The position numbers were made by a program, and so were the translations under genes. Below the pieces are notes generated by a model. The model ran no database searches. It saw only the letters and a program-made list of their open reading frames with translations, and had not been told where the DNA came from. A stretch of 64,000 nucleotides of DNA from the NCBI RefSeq assembly GCF_040930455.2, contig NZ_CP170494.1, one strand, 5' to 3'. Source of the stretch: Neopusillimonas maritima. GTDB lineage: Bacteria; Pseudomonadota; Gammaproteobacteria; Burkholderiales; Burkholderiaceae_B. Of this stretch, positions 9,779-17,538 are shown piece by piece; within the stretch, counting starts at the first letter, position 1; each line of letters starts with the position of its first letter.

Positions 9779-10537
9779 ATGTCTAAGAAAATTATTGCGA
9801 TCGTGCCCGCAGCCGGAGTGGGCAAGCGCGCTTTGGATGTCTCTAACGAAGGCGCTGCCGTGCCCAAGCAATATCGATTGCTTAAGGGCAAGCCCATGTT
9901 GCGCTGGTCAGTGGAGGCGTTGTTGGCTGACCCGCGTGTGGAGCAAGTCAGGGTTGTCGTCGCAGTCGACGATCCGCGCGCCCAGGCAGTGCTTGACGGT
10001 TTGGCGCGGGTGGTTGTGCGTCCGGTTGGCGGGCCAACACGGGCTGAAACCGTTTCGGCGGGTTTGGCTGATGCCGCCTTAGATAATGACGCTTGGGTTT
10101 TGGTCCATGATGCGGCACGACCAGGGTTGCCGCTTTCCAGTTTAAATCGCTTAATTGACATCTGTTTGTATGAACAACAAGGCGGTTTGTTGGCTCTGCC
10201 GGTTGCAGACACAGTTAAAAAGGCGCATAAAGCGGCTGCATTTGCTCCGGCCGAGGGTTGTGTTTTAACCGGCACTGCCGGCAAGCCCGCAACCCGTTAT
10301 GCCGTTGCTGAAACGCTTTCCCGGGAATCATTATGGTTGGCTCAAACACCGCAAATGTTTCCTGCTGAGCTTTTGCGCAAAGCGCTTTTGCAGGCGCACC
10401 GGGCTGGTGTTGAAATCACGGATGAGGCGTCGGCGATGGAGCGTTATGGGGTTGAGCCACGCCTGATTCCGGGCGATCCGCGCAATTTCAAGGTAACGTG
10501 GCCAAGTGATTTTGATTTGATGGAAAAGTGGTTATGA
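9779..10537 (+). CDS. ispD: 2-C-methyl-D-erythritol 4-phosphate cytidylyltransferase
   Basis: MEP-pathway enzyme that joins CTP and methylerythritol phosphate, 252 residues. The nucleotide-binding start AIVPAAGVGKRAL is followed by PKQYR, with a few extra residues (DVSNEGAAV) between the two parts of the motif. Other family signatures are VLVHDAARPGL (about 108), LALPVADTVK and the C-terminal TDEASAMERYG. A TATAAA sequence at 9762-9767 sits just before the start, but I found no matching -35 box. The last codons overlap ispF by ATGA, the standard ispDF arrangement. Confidence 0.97.
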   Translation: MSKKIIAIVPAAGVGKRALDVSNEGAAVPKQYRLLKGKPMLRWSVEALLADPRVEQVRVVVAVDDPRAQAVLDGLARVVVRPVGGPTRAETVSAGLADAALDNDAWVLVHDAARPGLPLSSLNRLIDICLYEQQGGLLALPVADTVKKAHKAAAFAPAEGCVLTGTAGKPATRYAVAETLSRESLWLAQTPQMFPAELLRKALLQAHRAGVEITDEASAMERYGVEPRLIPGDPRNFKVTWPSDFDLMEKWL

Positions 10538-11019
10538 GTTTGTCTATTCGTGTTGGTCAGGGGTTTGATGTTCATGCGTTTGTTGAGGGCCGTCCACTTA
10601 TTCTGGGCGGCGTGACAATTCCCTATGAAAAAGGTCTTCAGGGGCACTCCGACGCCGATGCGTTGCTGCATGCGCTTACCGACGCTTTGCTCGGCGGTGC
10701 AGGACTGGGGGATATTGGTCGTCATTTTCCTGATACTGATCCACGTTTTAAAGGGGCCGATAGCCGGATACTGTTGCGAGATGCTTACCAGTTGGTACGT
10801 GAAGCCGGTTGGTTGGTGGGCAATATCGACGCCACAATACATGCACAGGCGCCAAAAATGGCGCCTTATGTCGCAGACATGATTCAATATATAGCGGATG
10901 ACCTTCAAATTGACGCCGGTCAAGTCAACATCAAGGCGAAAACAAATGAAGGTCTTGGCTACCTGGGGCGTAAGGAAGGCATTGCAGCCAACGCAAGCGT
11001 GCTGCTATTTCGCCCCTAG
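10534..11019 (+). CDS. ispF: 2-C-methyl-D-erythritol 2,4-cyclodiphosphate synthase
   Basis: Next-but-one step of the MEP pathway after IspD: it cyclises CDP-methylerythritol 2-phosphate. The protein has 161 residues from the ATG at 10534. I prefer this to the GTG at 10528 because it gives an ATGA overlap with the ispD stop and is preceded by GGAAAAG at 10522-10528. Zinc ligands are in GQGFDVHAF (Asp11, His13) and GHSDADALLHALTDALLGG. NIKAKTNEGLGYLGRKEG near the C-terminus is the substrate cytidine-binding region. It ends 4 bases from the convergent peroxiredoxin gene. Confidence 0.98.
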   Translation: MSLSIRVGQGFDVHAFVEGRPLILGGVTIPYEKGLQGHSDADALLHALTDALLGGAGLGDIGRHFPDTDPRFKGADSRILLRDAYQLVREAGWLVGNIDATIHAQAPKMAPYVADMIQYIADDLQIDAGQVNIKAKTNEGLGYLGRKEGIAANASVLLFRP

Positions 11020-11023
11020 TGTC

Positions 11024-11572
11024 TTAAAGCGTTTCACCACCGGGCTCGCGACCGCAGGGGCACAACTCTTCCGTTTGCAAGGCATCGAGAATTCGCAAAA
11101 TTTCTTTCGGATTGCGTCCTACGTCGAGTGTATTAACCGAGACATGCTGAATAACGTTGTCGGGGTCGATAATAAAAGTGGCGCGTAACGCGACGCCCTC
11201 GTTGCGTTCACGAATGCCCAGTTGGTCGATTAATGCACCGCTGGTGTCGGCGAACTGGAAATGGGCAAGTTTGGCCAGATCAGCGTTTTCACGGCGCCAT
11301 GCCAGCTTAACGTGTTCGTTATCAGACGAGCCTCCCATGAGAATCGCGTCGCGCTTATCGAACTGTTCAGTCAGGTCGTTGAAACCAACAATTTCGGTGG
11401 GGCAAACGAAAGTGAAATCTTTCGGGTAAAAATAAACGACTTTCCATTTGCCCGGGAATGAACTTTCCGTGATGTCCTCGAACGCAGACACCCCGTTTTC
11501 CTCATGCTGACTAAAGCCGGGCTTCACGCCGGTAACCTTGAAAGGTTCCAGTTTGTCTCCCACTGTTTTCAT
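11024..11572 (-). CDS. AhpC-type peroxiredoxin
   Basis: Thiol peroxidase that reduces hydrogen peroxide and organic hydroperoxides. It has 182 residues from the ATG at 11572, chosen over the GTG at 11578 because GGAG lies 5 bases upstream of the ATG. The peroxidatic cysteine is Cys57 in DFTFVCPTEIVGF. Near the C-terminus ELCPCGREPGGETL offers two candidate resolving cysteines (171 and 173), a tail unlike the classical enteric AhpC ending. No ahpF or ahpD lies nearby, so the reductant cannot be inferred from context. It stands alone, convergent with ispF. Confidence 0.92.
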   Translation of the reverse strand: MKTVGDKLEPFKVTGVKPGFSQHEENGVSAFEDITESSFPGKWKVVYFYPKDFTFVCPTEIVGFNDLTEQFDKRDAILMGGSSDNEHVKLAWRRENADLAKLAHFQFADTSGALIDQLGIRERNEGVALRATFIIDPDNVIQHVSVNTLDVGRNPKEILRILDALQTEELCPCGREPGGETL

Positions 11573-11644
11573 GTGCACTCCTGCGAGGTTTTTCTGGGCA
11601 CAAGTTTGCGCCCGCTCAGTTGATTGTATGCGATTCAGCCGGCT

Positions 11645-13012
11645 TTAGTGGCGAGCCAGGGGCAGGGCAATGCGTGCAATAAGGCCGCCTGAGGGCGGTG
11701 AGATGAGCGTTAGGCGGCCGCCAACATGCCCAAGCAGGCGCTCAACAATGGCTAACCCCAGGCCTGCTCCGCTAACGCCGGTTCGCGCCGCTTCCCCGCG
11801 TGAAAACGGACGTAACAGACGTTCGATCTCAGAGGCTTCAACACCCGCCCCCTTGTCGCTGACCTCAATAAAGGTTTGTGATCGCTCTTGTCTGGCACTT
11901 AAATGGATGTGGCAACTGTCGTCGACGGGTGAGCGACCATAGCGGCGCGCATTCTCGATGAGGTTGCCAACAATACGTTTTAAGTCGTGCGCGGTGATAC
12001 GGGCGGTGAGTTTGTCGGGGATGTCTGCCGTCAGGTGGCCACCGAGTGCCTCTGTGTGTGTTCTTTCACGCTCGTAGATATCCTGCAGAACCTTGGAAAT
12101 ATCAATGCCTTTTTCCGGCAGGGCCGCCGCCGGCCGAGCGTATTCCATAAGCTGCCCAATGCTGTGGTCGACTTGCGCCAGATCTTCATCGATTGCCTGT
12201 CGGGCTTCATCGTCGACATTGCTCATTTCTATTTCCAGACGCATGCGTGCCAGCGGGGTGCGCAAGTCGTGGGAAATACCGGCCAGCATAATTTCGCGAT
12301 CGGCTTCAATACGACGCAGGTCACTGAGCATGCGGTTGAACGCGTCATTCATTTCCCGCACTTCCAGTGGGCCCGCTTGTGGCAGGGGGGACGGTATTTG
12401 CCCCCGGGCGACTTGTCGGGCCACTCTGGCCAATTGGGCCAGCGGGCGATTGACAAAGCTGACGCTGATTGCCGAGCCGATCAGTGCCAACAAAAGTGCG
12501 GTAGCGCCCCACCAGAACCATTGCAAGCCAACGGTTAGCCCGAGTTGCTCGCGATCAAACACCAGCCAGTAGTGGTCATTTTCAATATCGAAACTGACCC
12601 AAATGCCGGGAACCTGGTTAACCGACCACATGACCTGCGCGTTGGGCCCCAGACGGGTTTTTATTTCCTCAACAACATGATCCCAATAACTTGATTCCGG
12701 GATCGGTTCAAGTTCATCGGTTGGTTCGCGGGGTTGGACACGCAAGCTTTCTTTGGTTGCCAGATCCAGCAACAGAGCGGGTCTGACTTCTTGCGGTGCA
12801 TAAATTAACGCAGATCGGGTGATACTGACCGATGTCGTGACCCGTTGCGCCATTTGGGTGGCGCGGGGGCCTTCTTCCATGCTGAAAAATACGTGCAGCC
12901 ATGTTCCCAGGCTAACCAGCATCAGAAGGCCGAGGAGCAAAAAAGACCGGCTGAAAAGGCTCAGCCGGATCTTCGAAGTGAAACGCTGCAACTGTTTTTT
13001 CAGAAGCGGCAT
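11645..13012 (-). CDS. risS: Sensor histidine kinase of the RisS/EnvZ type
   Basis: Inner-membrane sensor kinase, 455 residues. Visible parts are TM1 (about 22-42), a periplasmic domain of about 120 residues, TM2 (about 163-186), HAMP (about 187-240), dimerisation and phosphoacceptor region with His248 in GISHDLRTPLARMRLEIE, and the ATPase domain with NLIENARRYG (N box) and GAGLGLAIVERLL (G box). It lies 6 bases after the OmpR-family regulator, so the two form one unit. The name comes from similarity to Bordetella RisS; EnvZ-like is the safer family-level call. The signal is unknown. Confidence 0.88.
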   Translation of the reverse strand: MPLLKKQLQRFTSKIRLSLFSRSFLLLGLLMLVSLGTWLHVFFSMEEGPRATQMAQRVTTSVSITRSALIYAPQEVRPALLLDLATKESLRVQPREPTDELEPIPESSYWDHVVEEIKTRLGPNAQVMWSVNQVPGIWVSFDIENDHYWLVFDREQLGLTVGLQWFWWGATALLLALIGSAISVSFVNRPLAQLARVARQVARGQIPSPLPQAGPLEVREMNDAFNRMLSDLRRIEADREIMLAGISHDLRTPLARMRLEIEMSNVDDEARQAIDEDLAQVDHSIGQLMEYARPAAALPEKGIDISKVLQDIYERERTHTEALGGHLTADIPDKLTARITAHDLKRIVGNLIENARRYGRSPVDDSCHIHLSARQERSQTFIEVSDKGAGVEASEIERLLRPFSRGEAARTGVSGAGLGLAIVERLLGHVGGRLTLISPPSGGLIARIALPLARH

Positions 13013-13018
13013 TTTTGT

Positions 13019-13753
13019 TTAATTACCGCCATCGGGGATAAAAACGTACCCCAGCCCCCAGACGGTTTGAATAAAAATGGGTTTGGACGGGTTGGGTTCG
13101 ATCAATTTACGCAAGCGGGATATTTGCACATCGAGACTGCGGTCGAACGCTTCATATTCTCGCCCACGTGCCAATTCCATGAGTTTGTCGCGTGAGAGGG
13201 GAATTTTAGGGTGGCGCGCGAATACTTTCAGGACCGAGAATTCGCCCGTTGTAATGGGGACGGTCTCGTTGTTGCGCGTGAGCGTGCGGGTAGACAGATT
13301 CAGCACATAAGGCCCGAACTCGATTGCCTCGTTATCCTGGCTGGGCGCGCCGGGATGCTCTTCAGTACCACGGCGGCGCAAAATTGCATTCACACGGGCC
13401 AATAACTCGCGCGGGTTGAATGGCTTGGACAAATAGTCGTCGGCCCCCATCTCAAGCCCGACAATGCGATCAATTTCTTCAGCTTTGGCTGTAAGCATGA
13501 TAATGGGTGTGTTGTCGTGGCTGCCGCGTAAGCGCCGGCAAATCGACAAACCATCTTCACCGGGCAGCATGAGGTCGAGCACCAGAAGGTCGAAGTGCTC
13601 GCGCTGCCAAAGCTTGCTCATTTCCTTGGCGTCTTCGGCAACAAATACGTTGAAGCCTTGTTCAGATAAGTAGCGACGCAATAGGTCGCGCAGACGTGGA
13701 TCGTCGTCGACGACCAGTATTTTTCGTGCAGGAGACGGGTTTTGTGTGTTCAT
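13019..13753 (-). CDS. risA: OmpR-family response regulator (RisA-like)
   Basis: DNA-binding response regulator, 244 residues. The receiver domain has the acidic pair in ILVVDDDPRLRDLL, phosphoacceptor Asp60 in LLVLDLMLPGEDG and the conserved Lys in DDYLSKPFNPRELLARV. A winged-helix output domain follows (about 140-240), ending SKPIFIQTVWGLGYVFIP. The ATG at 13753 is preferred because the open frame upstream offers only a TTG and the family begins here. The partner kinase is 6 bases downstream. Assignment as RisA rests on resemblance to the Bordetella protein. Confidence 0.92.
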   Translation of the reverse strand: MNTQNPSPARKILVVDDDPRLRDLLRRYLSEQGFNVFVAEDAKEMSKLWQREHFDLLVLDLMLPGEDGLSICRRLRGSHDNTPIIMLTAKAEEIDRIVGLEMGADDYLSKPFNPRELLARVNAILRRRGTEEHPGAPSQDNEAIEFGPYVLNLSTRTLTRNNETVPITTGEFSVLKVFARHPKIPLSRDKLMELARGREYEAFDRSLDVQISRLRKLIEPNPSKPIFIQTVWGLGYVFIPDGGN

Positions 13754-13933
13754 GGTCGAAAATGTAACAGGGACGGGCAAGCCCGTATAGTAGCCGGTAG
13801 CAAGATATTACATAATTTTCATTCTCTTTAAGCTTATCACCGCCTTGGCGTTTTTGGTAATTTTTTTAGCGCACCCGGCCGGCGTTGCGATCTCCCCATG
13901 GCACCTGGGCGCAACTGGCATAAAATGCCCGAC

Positions 13934-15199
13934 ATGGCCTTCAATCTGATTGCATTTGAAACATCTACAACAACCTGCAGCGTGGCGCTCTTGACCGAGC
14001 GTGACGGCACGCCGAAGGTTGTGTCCGCAAGTCACTCGTCGCAGGGGCATGCCGAACAGGTTTTGCCTTTGGCGGAGCGCTTGTTGAGTCAAGCCGGGTT
14101 AACGCGTGACGACCTGGACCTGGTGGTTTTCGGGCAAGGCCCTGGTGGGTTTACTGGTTTGCGGGTGGCGTGCGGGGTGGCGCAGGGAATGGCTTACGCG
14201 CTGGGGGTGTCGGTTGTGCCAGTGCCGACATTGCAGGCAATCGCGGCGTCTGCAGGCCCGGTCAGGGCGCCGGGAGTATGCCGCATCGTGGTTCAGGACG
14301 CCCGGATGGGCGAACTTTATGTCGCTGCCTACTGGCTCGCTTCAGGCACGCGGGAAACACAAGCAGCCTGGCAGGAAATTCAACCGTGTGTGCTGGTGGC
14401 GGCGGAAGATTTCAACTATTGGCTGGATCAACAAACCCGCGAGTGGACGCTGCCCGGTGCCATTGGTTATGTGGAAATGGTGGGCGATGGTATTCAAGCC
14501 CATCCGTCATTGCAGTTTACTGCAACAGTTATGGTCGCCGGTAACGCGCACCCCTTGCAATTGCTCTCGGGCATGCCTCTCGACGCAAAGTCCATTGCCT
14601 TGCAGGGGTTGCAGTTATTTCAGTCCGGTCACTTTATAACACCTGCCGAAGCTGCGCCGCTCTATGTGCGCGACAAAGTCGCGTTCACGACGCAAGAGAG
14701 AGAAAAAGGGCTGGGGGGGAATCCCAGGGTGCATGGCAAGTTGCGTATTGAACCCATGCGTCTGGAACATTTGGATGTGGTCGTTGATATCGAAGCAGCG
14801 GTGCAATCGTTCCCCTGGACGCGAGGCAATTTTGCCGACGCCCTGAACGCGGGCTATGGTGCCTGGGTCGCGCTTCAGCAAAACAAGGTAGTTGGCTTTA
14901 GTGTGGTTATGTTCGCGCCCGATGTGGCTCATTTGCTGGTTATTGCAGTGGCCCCCCAACTACAGCGTGGAGGCGTCGGCTACATGCTTTTACGCCATGC
15001 CGAACAGGCCGCACGCGACAAAGGCCTGGGTTCGATGTTGCTTGAGGTTCGCCAGTCCAATTCGAAAGCGTTGAATTTTTATCGTAATCGCGGCTTTCAG
15101 TCTTTAAGCGTCAGGAAAGGGTATTACCCCGCCGCGCGTGGCCAAAGGGAAGATGCTTTGGTTTTGCAAAAAGATTTGAGCGCGGCGGGGGCGTCATGA
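13934..15199 (+). CDS. tsaB-rimI: Fused TsaB / RimI protein
   Basis: One polypeptide of about 421 residues. The N-terminal half (about 1-235, starting MAFNLIAFETSTTTCSVALL and containing GPGGFTGLRVA) is TsaB, the scaffold partner of TsaD in making the t6A37 modification of tRNA. The C-terminal half (about 270-415) is a GNAT acetyltransferase of the RimI type, with acetyl-CoA site QLQRGGVGYMLLRHAEQAA and NFYRNRGF. RimI acetylates ribosomal protein S18. The fusion is known in some Burkholderiales. An ATG at 13925 is an alternative start; neither has a strong ribosome-binding site. The stop overlaps the next gene by ATGA. Confidence 0.95.
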   Translation: MAFNLIAFETSTTTCSVALLTERDGTPKVVSASHSSQGHAEQVLPLAERLLSQAGLTRDDLDLVVFGQGPGGFTGLRVACGVAQGMAYALGVSVVPVPTLQAIAASAGPVRAPGVCRIVVQDARMGELYVAAYWLASGTRETQAAWQEIQPCVLVAAEDFNYWLDQQTREWTLPGAIGYVEMVGDGIQAHPSLQFTATVMVAGNAHPLQLLSGMPLDAKSIALQGLQLFQSGHFITPAEAAPLYVRDKVAFTTQEREKGLGGNPRVHGKLRIEPMRLEHLDVVVDIEAAVQSFPWTRGNFADALNAGYGAWVALQQNKVVGFSVVMFAPDVAHLLVIAVAPQLQRGGVGYMLLRHAEQAARDKGLGSMLLEVRQSNSKALNFYRNRGFQSLSVRKGYYPAARGQREDALVLQKDLSAAGAS

Positions 15200-16035
15200 C
15201 AAAGCCCGAACGATTTCACGTTTTAACGCCCCTGCAGATGGCATGGTTGCAGGAATTGGGTCTCGACCGACGCCTGTTGCAGGTTGCATTTGATGCGACA
15301 CAGACAGATGCTGATAAAGATGCAGATTCCCCCCAGGGTTTGAAGGGGCAAGCGTCGACAAAGCCTGAATCAGAGCCGGCCAAGTTGTCAGGTCTGCCGA
15401 TCAAACGGAAAAAGGTTCCCGCTGTTGTTGGGCATGCGATTTTGCCGGCAGATCTTGACTCCTTGAAAGCGGAGGCAGCCCGATGTACCCGTTGTGGTTT
15501 GCATGCCGGGCGTCATCAGGCCGTCTTTGGTAATGGCCAAACTGCATCACCCGATTGGATGGTCATTGGCGAAGCTCCGGGAGACCATGATGATCAGGTC
15601 GGACTGCCTTTTCAGGGAGCGGCGGGCAGGCTATTGCAGCTGATTTTTGAGGCTTCCGGTCTGGCTCCGCATGCTTCGTTCTATTATGCGAACGCAATAA
15701 AGTGTCGGCCTCGCGGGGGGCGTGTTCCCAGGAAAGAAGAAATAGAGGCTTGTTTGCCGTTTTTGCAGGCACAAATTGAGCAGATTCAACCCCGGGCCAT
15801 TCTGGTGTTGGGCTGGTTGGCTGCCGAGGCGTTGCTGCAGGAAAAGGGCGATATTGAACAATTACGTGAGCGCGTGCACACCTATACCGCGCCGCACGGA
15901 CGAATTCCCGTGGTGGTTACTTATCACCCCGCCGCGTTACTGTTGCGTGGTCGACACAAGGCCCAGGTTTGGCGGGATATGCAATTGGCGCGACAGCTTA
16001 AGGACAGCGCCCCCGAAAGCCAGACGAACAAGTAA
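15196..16035 (+). CDS. Uracil-DNA glycosylase, family 4/5 type
   Basis: Iron-sulfur uracil-DNA glycosylase that removes uracil from DNA, 279 residues. Four cysteines fit the cluster ligands: Cys97 and Cys100 (CTRC), Cys170 (NAIKCRPRGG) and Cys186 (EACLPFL). The catalytic loop is VIGEAPGDHDDQVGLPFQG and the second motif is TYHPAALL. Residues 1-80 form a poorly conserved, charged N-terminal extension. It overlaps tsaB-rimI by ATGA, so it is translated with it. The stop is 4 bases from that of lplT on the other strand. Confidence 0.95.
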   Translation: MTKPERFHVLTPLQMAWLQELGLDRRLLQVAFDATQTDADKDADSPQGLKGQASTKPESEPAKLSGLPIKRKKVPAVVGHAILPADLDSLKAEAARCTRCGLHAGRHQAVFGNGQTASPDWMVIGEAPGDHDDQVGLPFQGAAGRLLQLIFEASGLAPHASFYYANAIKCRPRGGRVPRKEEIEACLPFLQAQIEQIQPRAILVLGWLAAEALLQEKGDIEQLRERVHTYTAPHGRIPVVVTYHPAALLLRGRHKAQVWRDMQLARQLKDSAPESQTNK

Positions 16036-16039
16036 CGCG

Positions 16040-17344
16040 TTAGTGCAACGCCTGGCCGTGACCATGTTGCCCGATTTGGTCTTTTAAAGAGGGGTCGCGT
16101 TTCTGGTTAAGGTAATGCCAACGTGCGAAAACAATCATCAACAGGGCAACCAGCAGGCCAAAAATAACAATAATGATATTGATGGGTAAATTAAGCCACA
16201 GCAGTAAACTGTAAATGCCCAGCATCAACAGAATGTTCAATTGTTCATTGAAGTTTTGCACTGCAATCGAGTGCCCCGCCGAAAGGAGCACGTGTCCCCG
16301 ATGCTGCAACATGGCATTCATGGGGACAACGAAAAACCCCGACAAAGCGCCAATTAAAATCAATAACGCATAAACAGCCCAAGGGGAGTACACCACGGGC
16401 ATGAGCAGCACGACAAACCCCATGATCACGCCAAGCGGCAATACCGAGAAGGCTTTTTTAAGCGGTACGCGCCCGGCAAATACGGCCCCTATTACGGTGC
16501 CGACAGCGGCAACGCCCATCAGTATCGAAGCCTGATCCAGGCGGTAGCCTAAATGTTGCGCCCCCCACTCAATAAGAATCAGCTGCAGTGTTGCGCCGGC
16601 GCCCCAAAATAATGTGGTTACAGCTAACGATATTTGTCCTAGTTTGTCGCTCCACAGCGTTTTAACGTAATAACTGAATTCGCGTACAAGTTTGAGGGGG
16701 TGCGTTTGTTGTTTGGGGTAACTAATATTGGTGTTTGGAATCAGAAGGTTGCAGGCCGCCGCCATGAAATACACAAGGCCAATCACAAAAATGGCTGCTT
16801 CACCCCGGCTTTCGACTACGCTGCCAATAACGGGGTTTGCCAACAAAACGGCGGAAACATTTGGGTTAATAAGTATGCCGCCCAGTACCGTGCCGAAAAT
16901 AATGCTAAGCACCGTCAGGCCTTCAATCCAGCTATTGCCTTTAACCAATTGGTCGGGGGGAAGCATTTCAGTCACGATGCCGTATTTTGCCGGCGAATAA
17001 GCGGCTGCGCCCACGCCAACCAGCGTGTAAGCGCAGAAAATAAGCGCAAGCTGGCCGCCAACTTCAAAACCGAGGCTCTGATAGCTGAACATAATGATGC
17101 AGCCTGTAACCTTTACGGCATTGGTGGCAAACATGACTTTCCCTTTCGGGAACGAATCGGCGAAGGCGCCTACAAAAGCTGCCAATACAACGTAGGAAAG
17201 TGCGAACCACCATTTCATCATCGGGGCCATCCAGTCGGGGCCCTGAAGATCAACAATAATTGCGATGGCGGCAATCAGTAATGCGTTATCAGCCAGCGAC
17301 GAGAGCGCCTGGGCCGCCATGACCAGATAAAAACCTTTTTTCAA
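16040..17344 (-). CDS. lplT: Lysophospholipid transporter
   Basis: Major-facilitator transporter that flips lysophospholipids across the inner membrane for re-acylation. It has 434 residues and about twelve membrane segments. The N-terminus MKKGFYLVMAAQALSSLADNA and the internal region GIVTEMLPPDQLVKGNSW are typical of LplT. In enteric bacteria it is paired with aas (acyltransferase/acyl-ACP synthetase); no aas gene is in this window. It is divergent from smc with about 190 bases between start codons. Confidence 0.95.
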   Translation of the reverse strand: MKKGFYLVMAAQALSSLADNALLIAAIAIIVDLQGPDWMAPMMKWWFALSYVVLAAFVGAFADSFPKGKVMFATNAVKVTGCIIMFSYQSLGFEVGGQLALIFCAYTLVGVGAAAYSPAKYGIVTEMLPPDQLVKGNSWIEGLTVLSIIFGTVLGGILINPNVSAVLLANPVIGSVVESRGEAAIFVIGLVYFMAAACNLLIPNTNISYPKQQTHPLKLVREFSYYVKTLWSDKLGQISLAVTTLFWGAGATLQLILIEWGAQHLGYRLDQASILMGVAAVGTVIGAVFAGRVPLKKAFSVLPLGVIMGFVVLLMPVVYSPWAVYALLILIGALSGFFVVPMNAMLQHRGHVLLSAGHSIAVQNFNEQLNILLMLGIYSLLLWLNLPINIIIVIFGLLVALLMIVFARWHYLNQKRDPSLKDQIGQHGHGQALH

Positions 17345-17470
17345 TCTAAACGCCCCAGTTGCGGGTTAGAGTGCCGGGTAGCCGGAAACCATGCTTGGTG
17401 TGCATTTTAAGGAACTTTTAAGCTATGTGAGAAAGTTTGGATACAGAGTATAGCGCCCGACTGAGGCGCT

Positions 17471-17501
17471 TTGTCCTGGGGTATCATACAAACGATAAAA
17501 T
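17471..17501 (+). promoter_or_regulatory. Candidate sigma-70 promoter of smc
   Basis: TTGTCC at 17471-17476 is followed after 17 bases by GATAAA (17494-17499); reading the -10 as TAAAAT (17496-17501) gives a 19-base spacer. The implied transcript start near 17507 lies 3' of the longest smc open frame start (17437) and 5' of the GTG at 17539, which supports the GTG as the real start. Judged by eye only. Confidence 0.4.
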
Positions 17502-17538
17502 TCGACCTTCCCGTAATCGTTTTGAAGACTTTTGCATT

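Noticed and set aside
13845..13875. Short CGCC/GGCG inverted repeat followed by T-rich sequence upstream of tsaB-rimI
   Set aside because: The loop would be only 2 bases and no gene ends nearby on the plus strand; it is not a credible terminator.
17411..17417. GGAACTT in the lplT-smc spacer, like the -35 of a sigma-E promoter
   Set aside because: No TCTGA/TCAAA-type -10 is found at 15-17 bases downstream, and neither flanking gene is an obvious sigma-E target.
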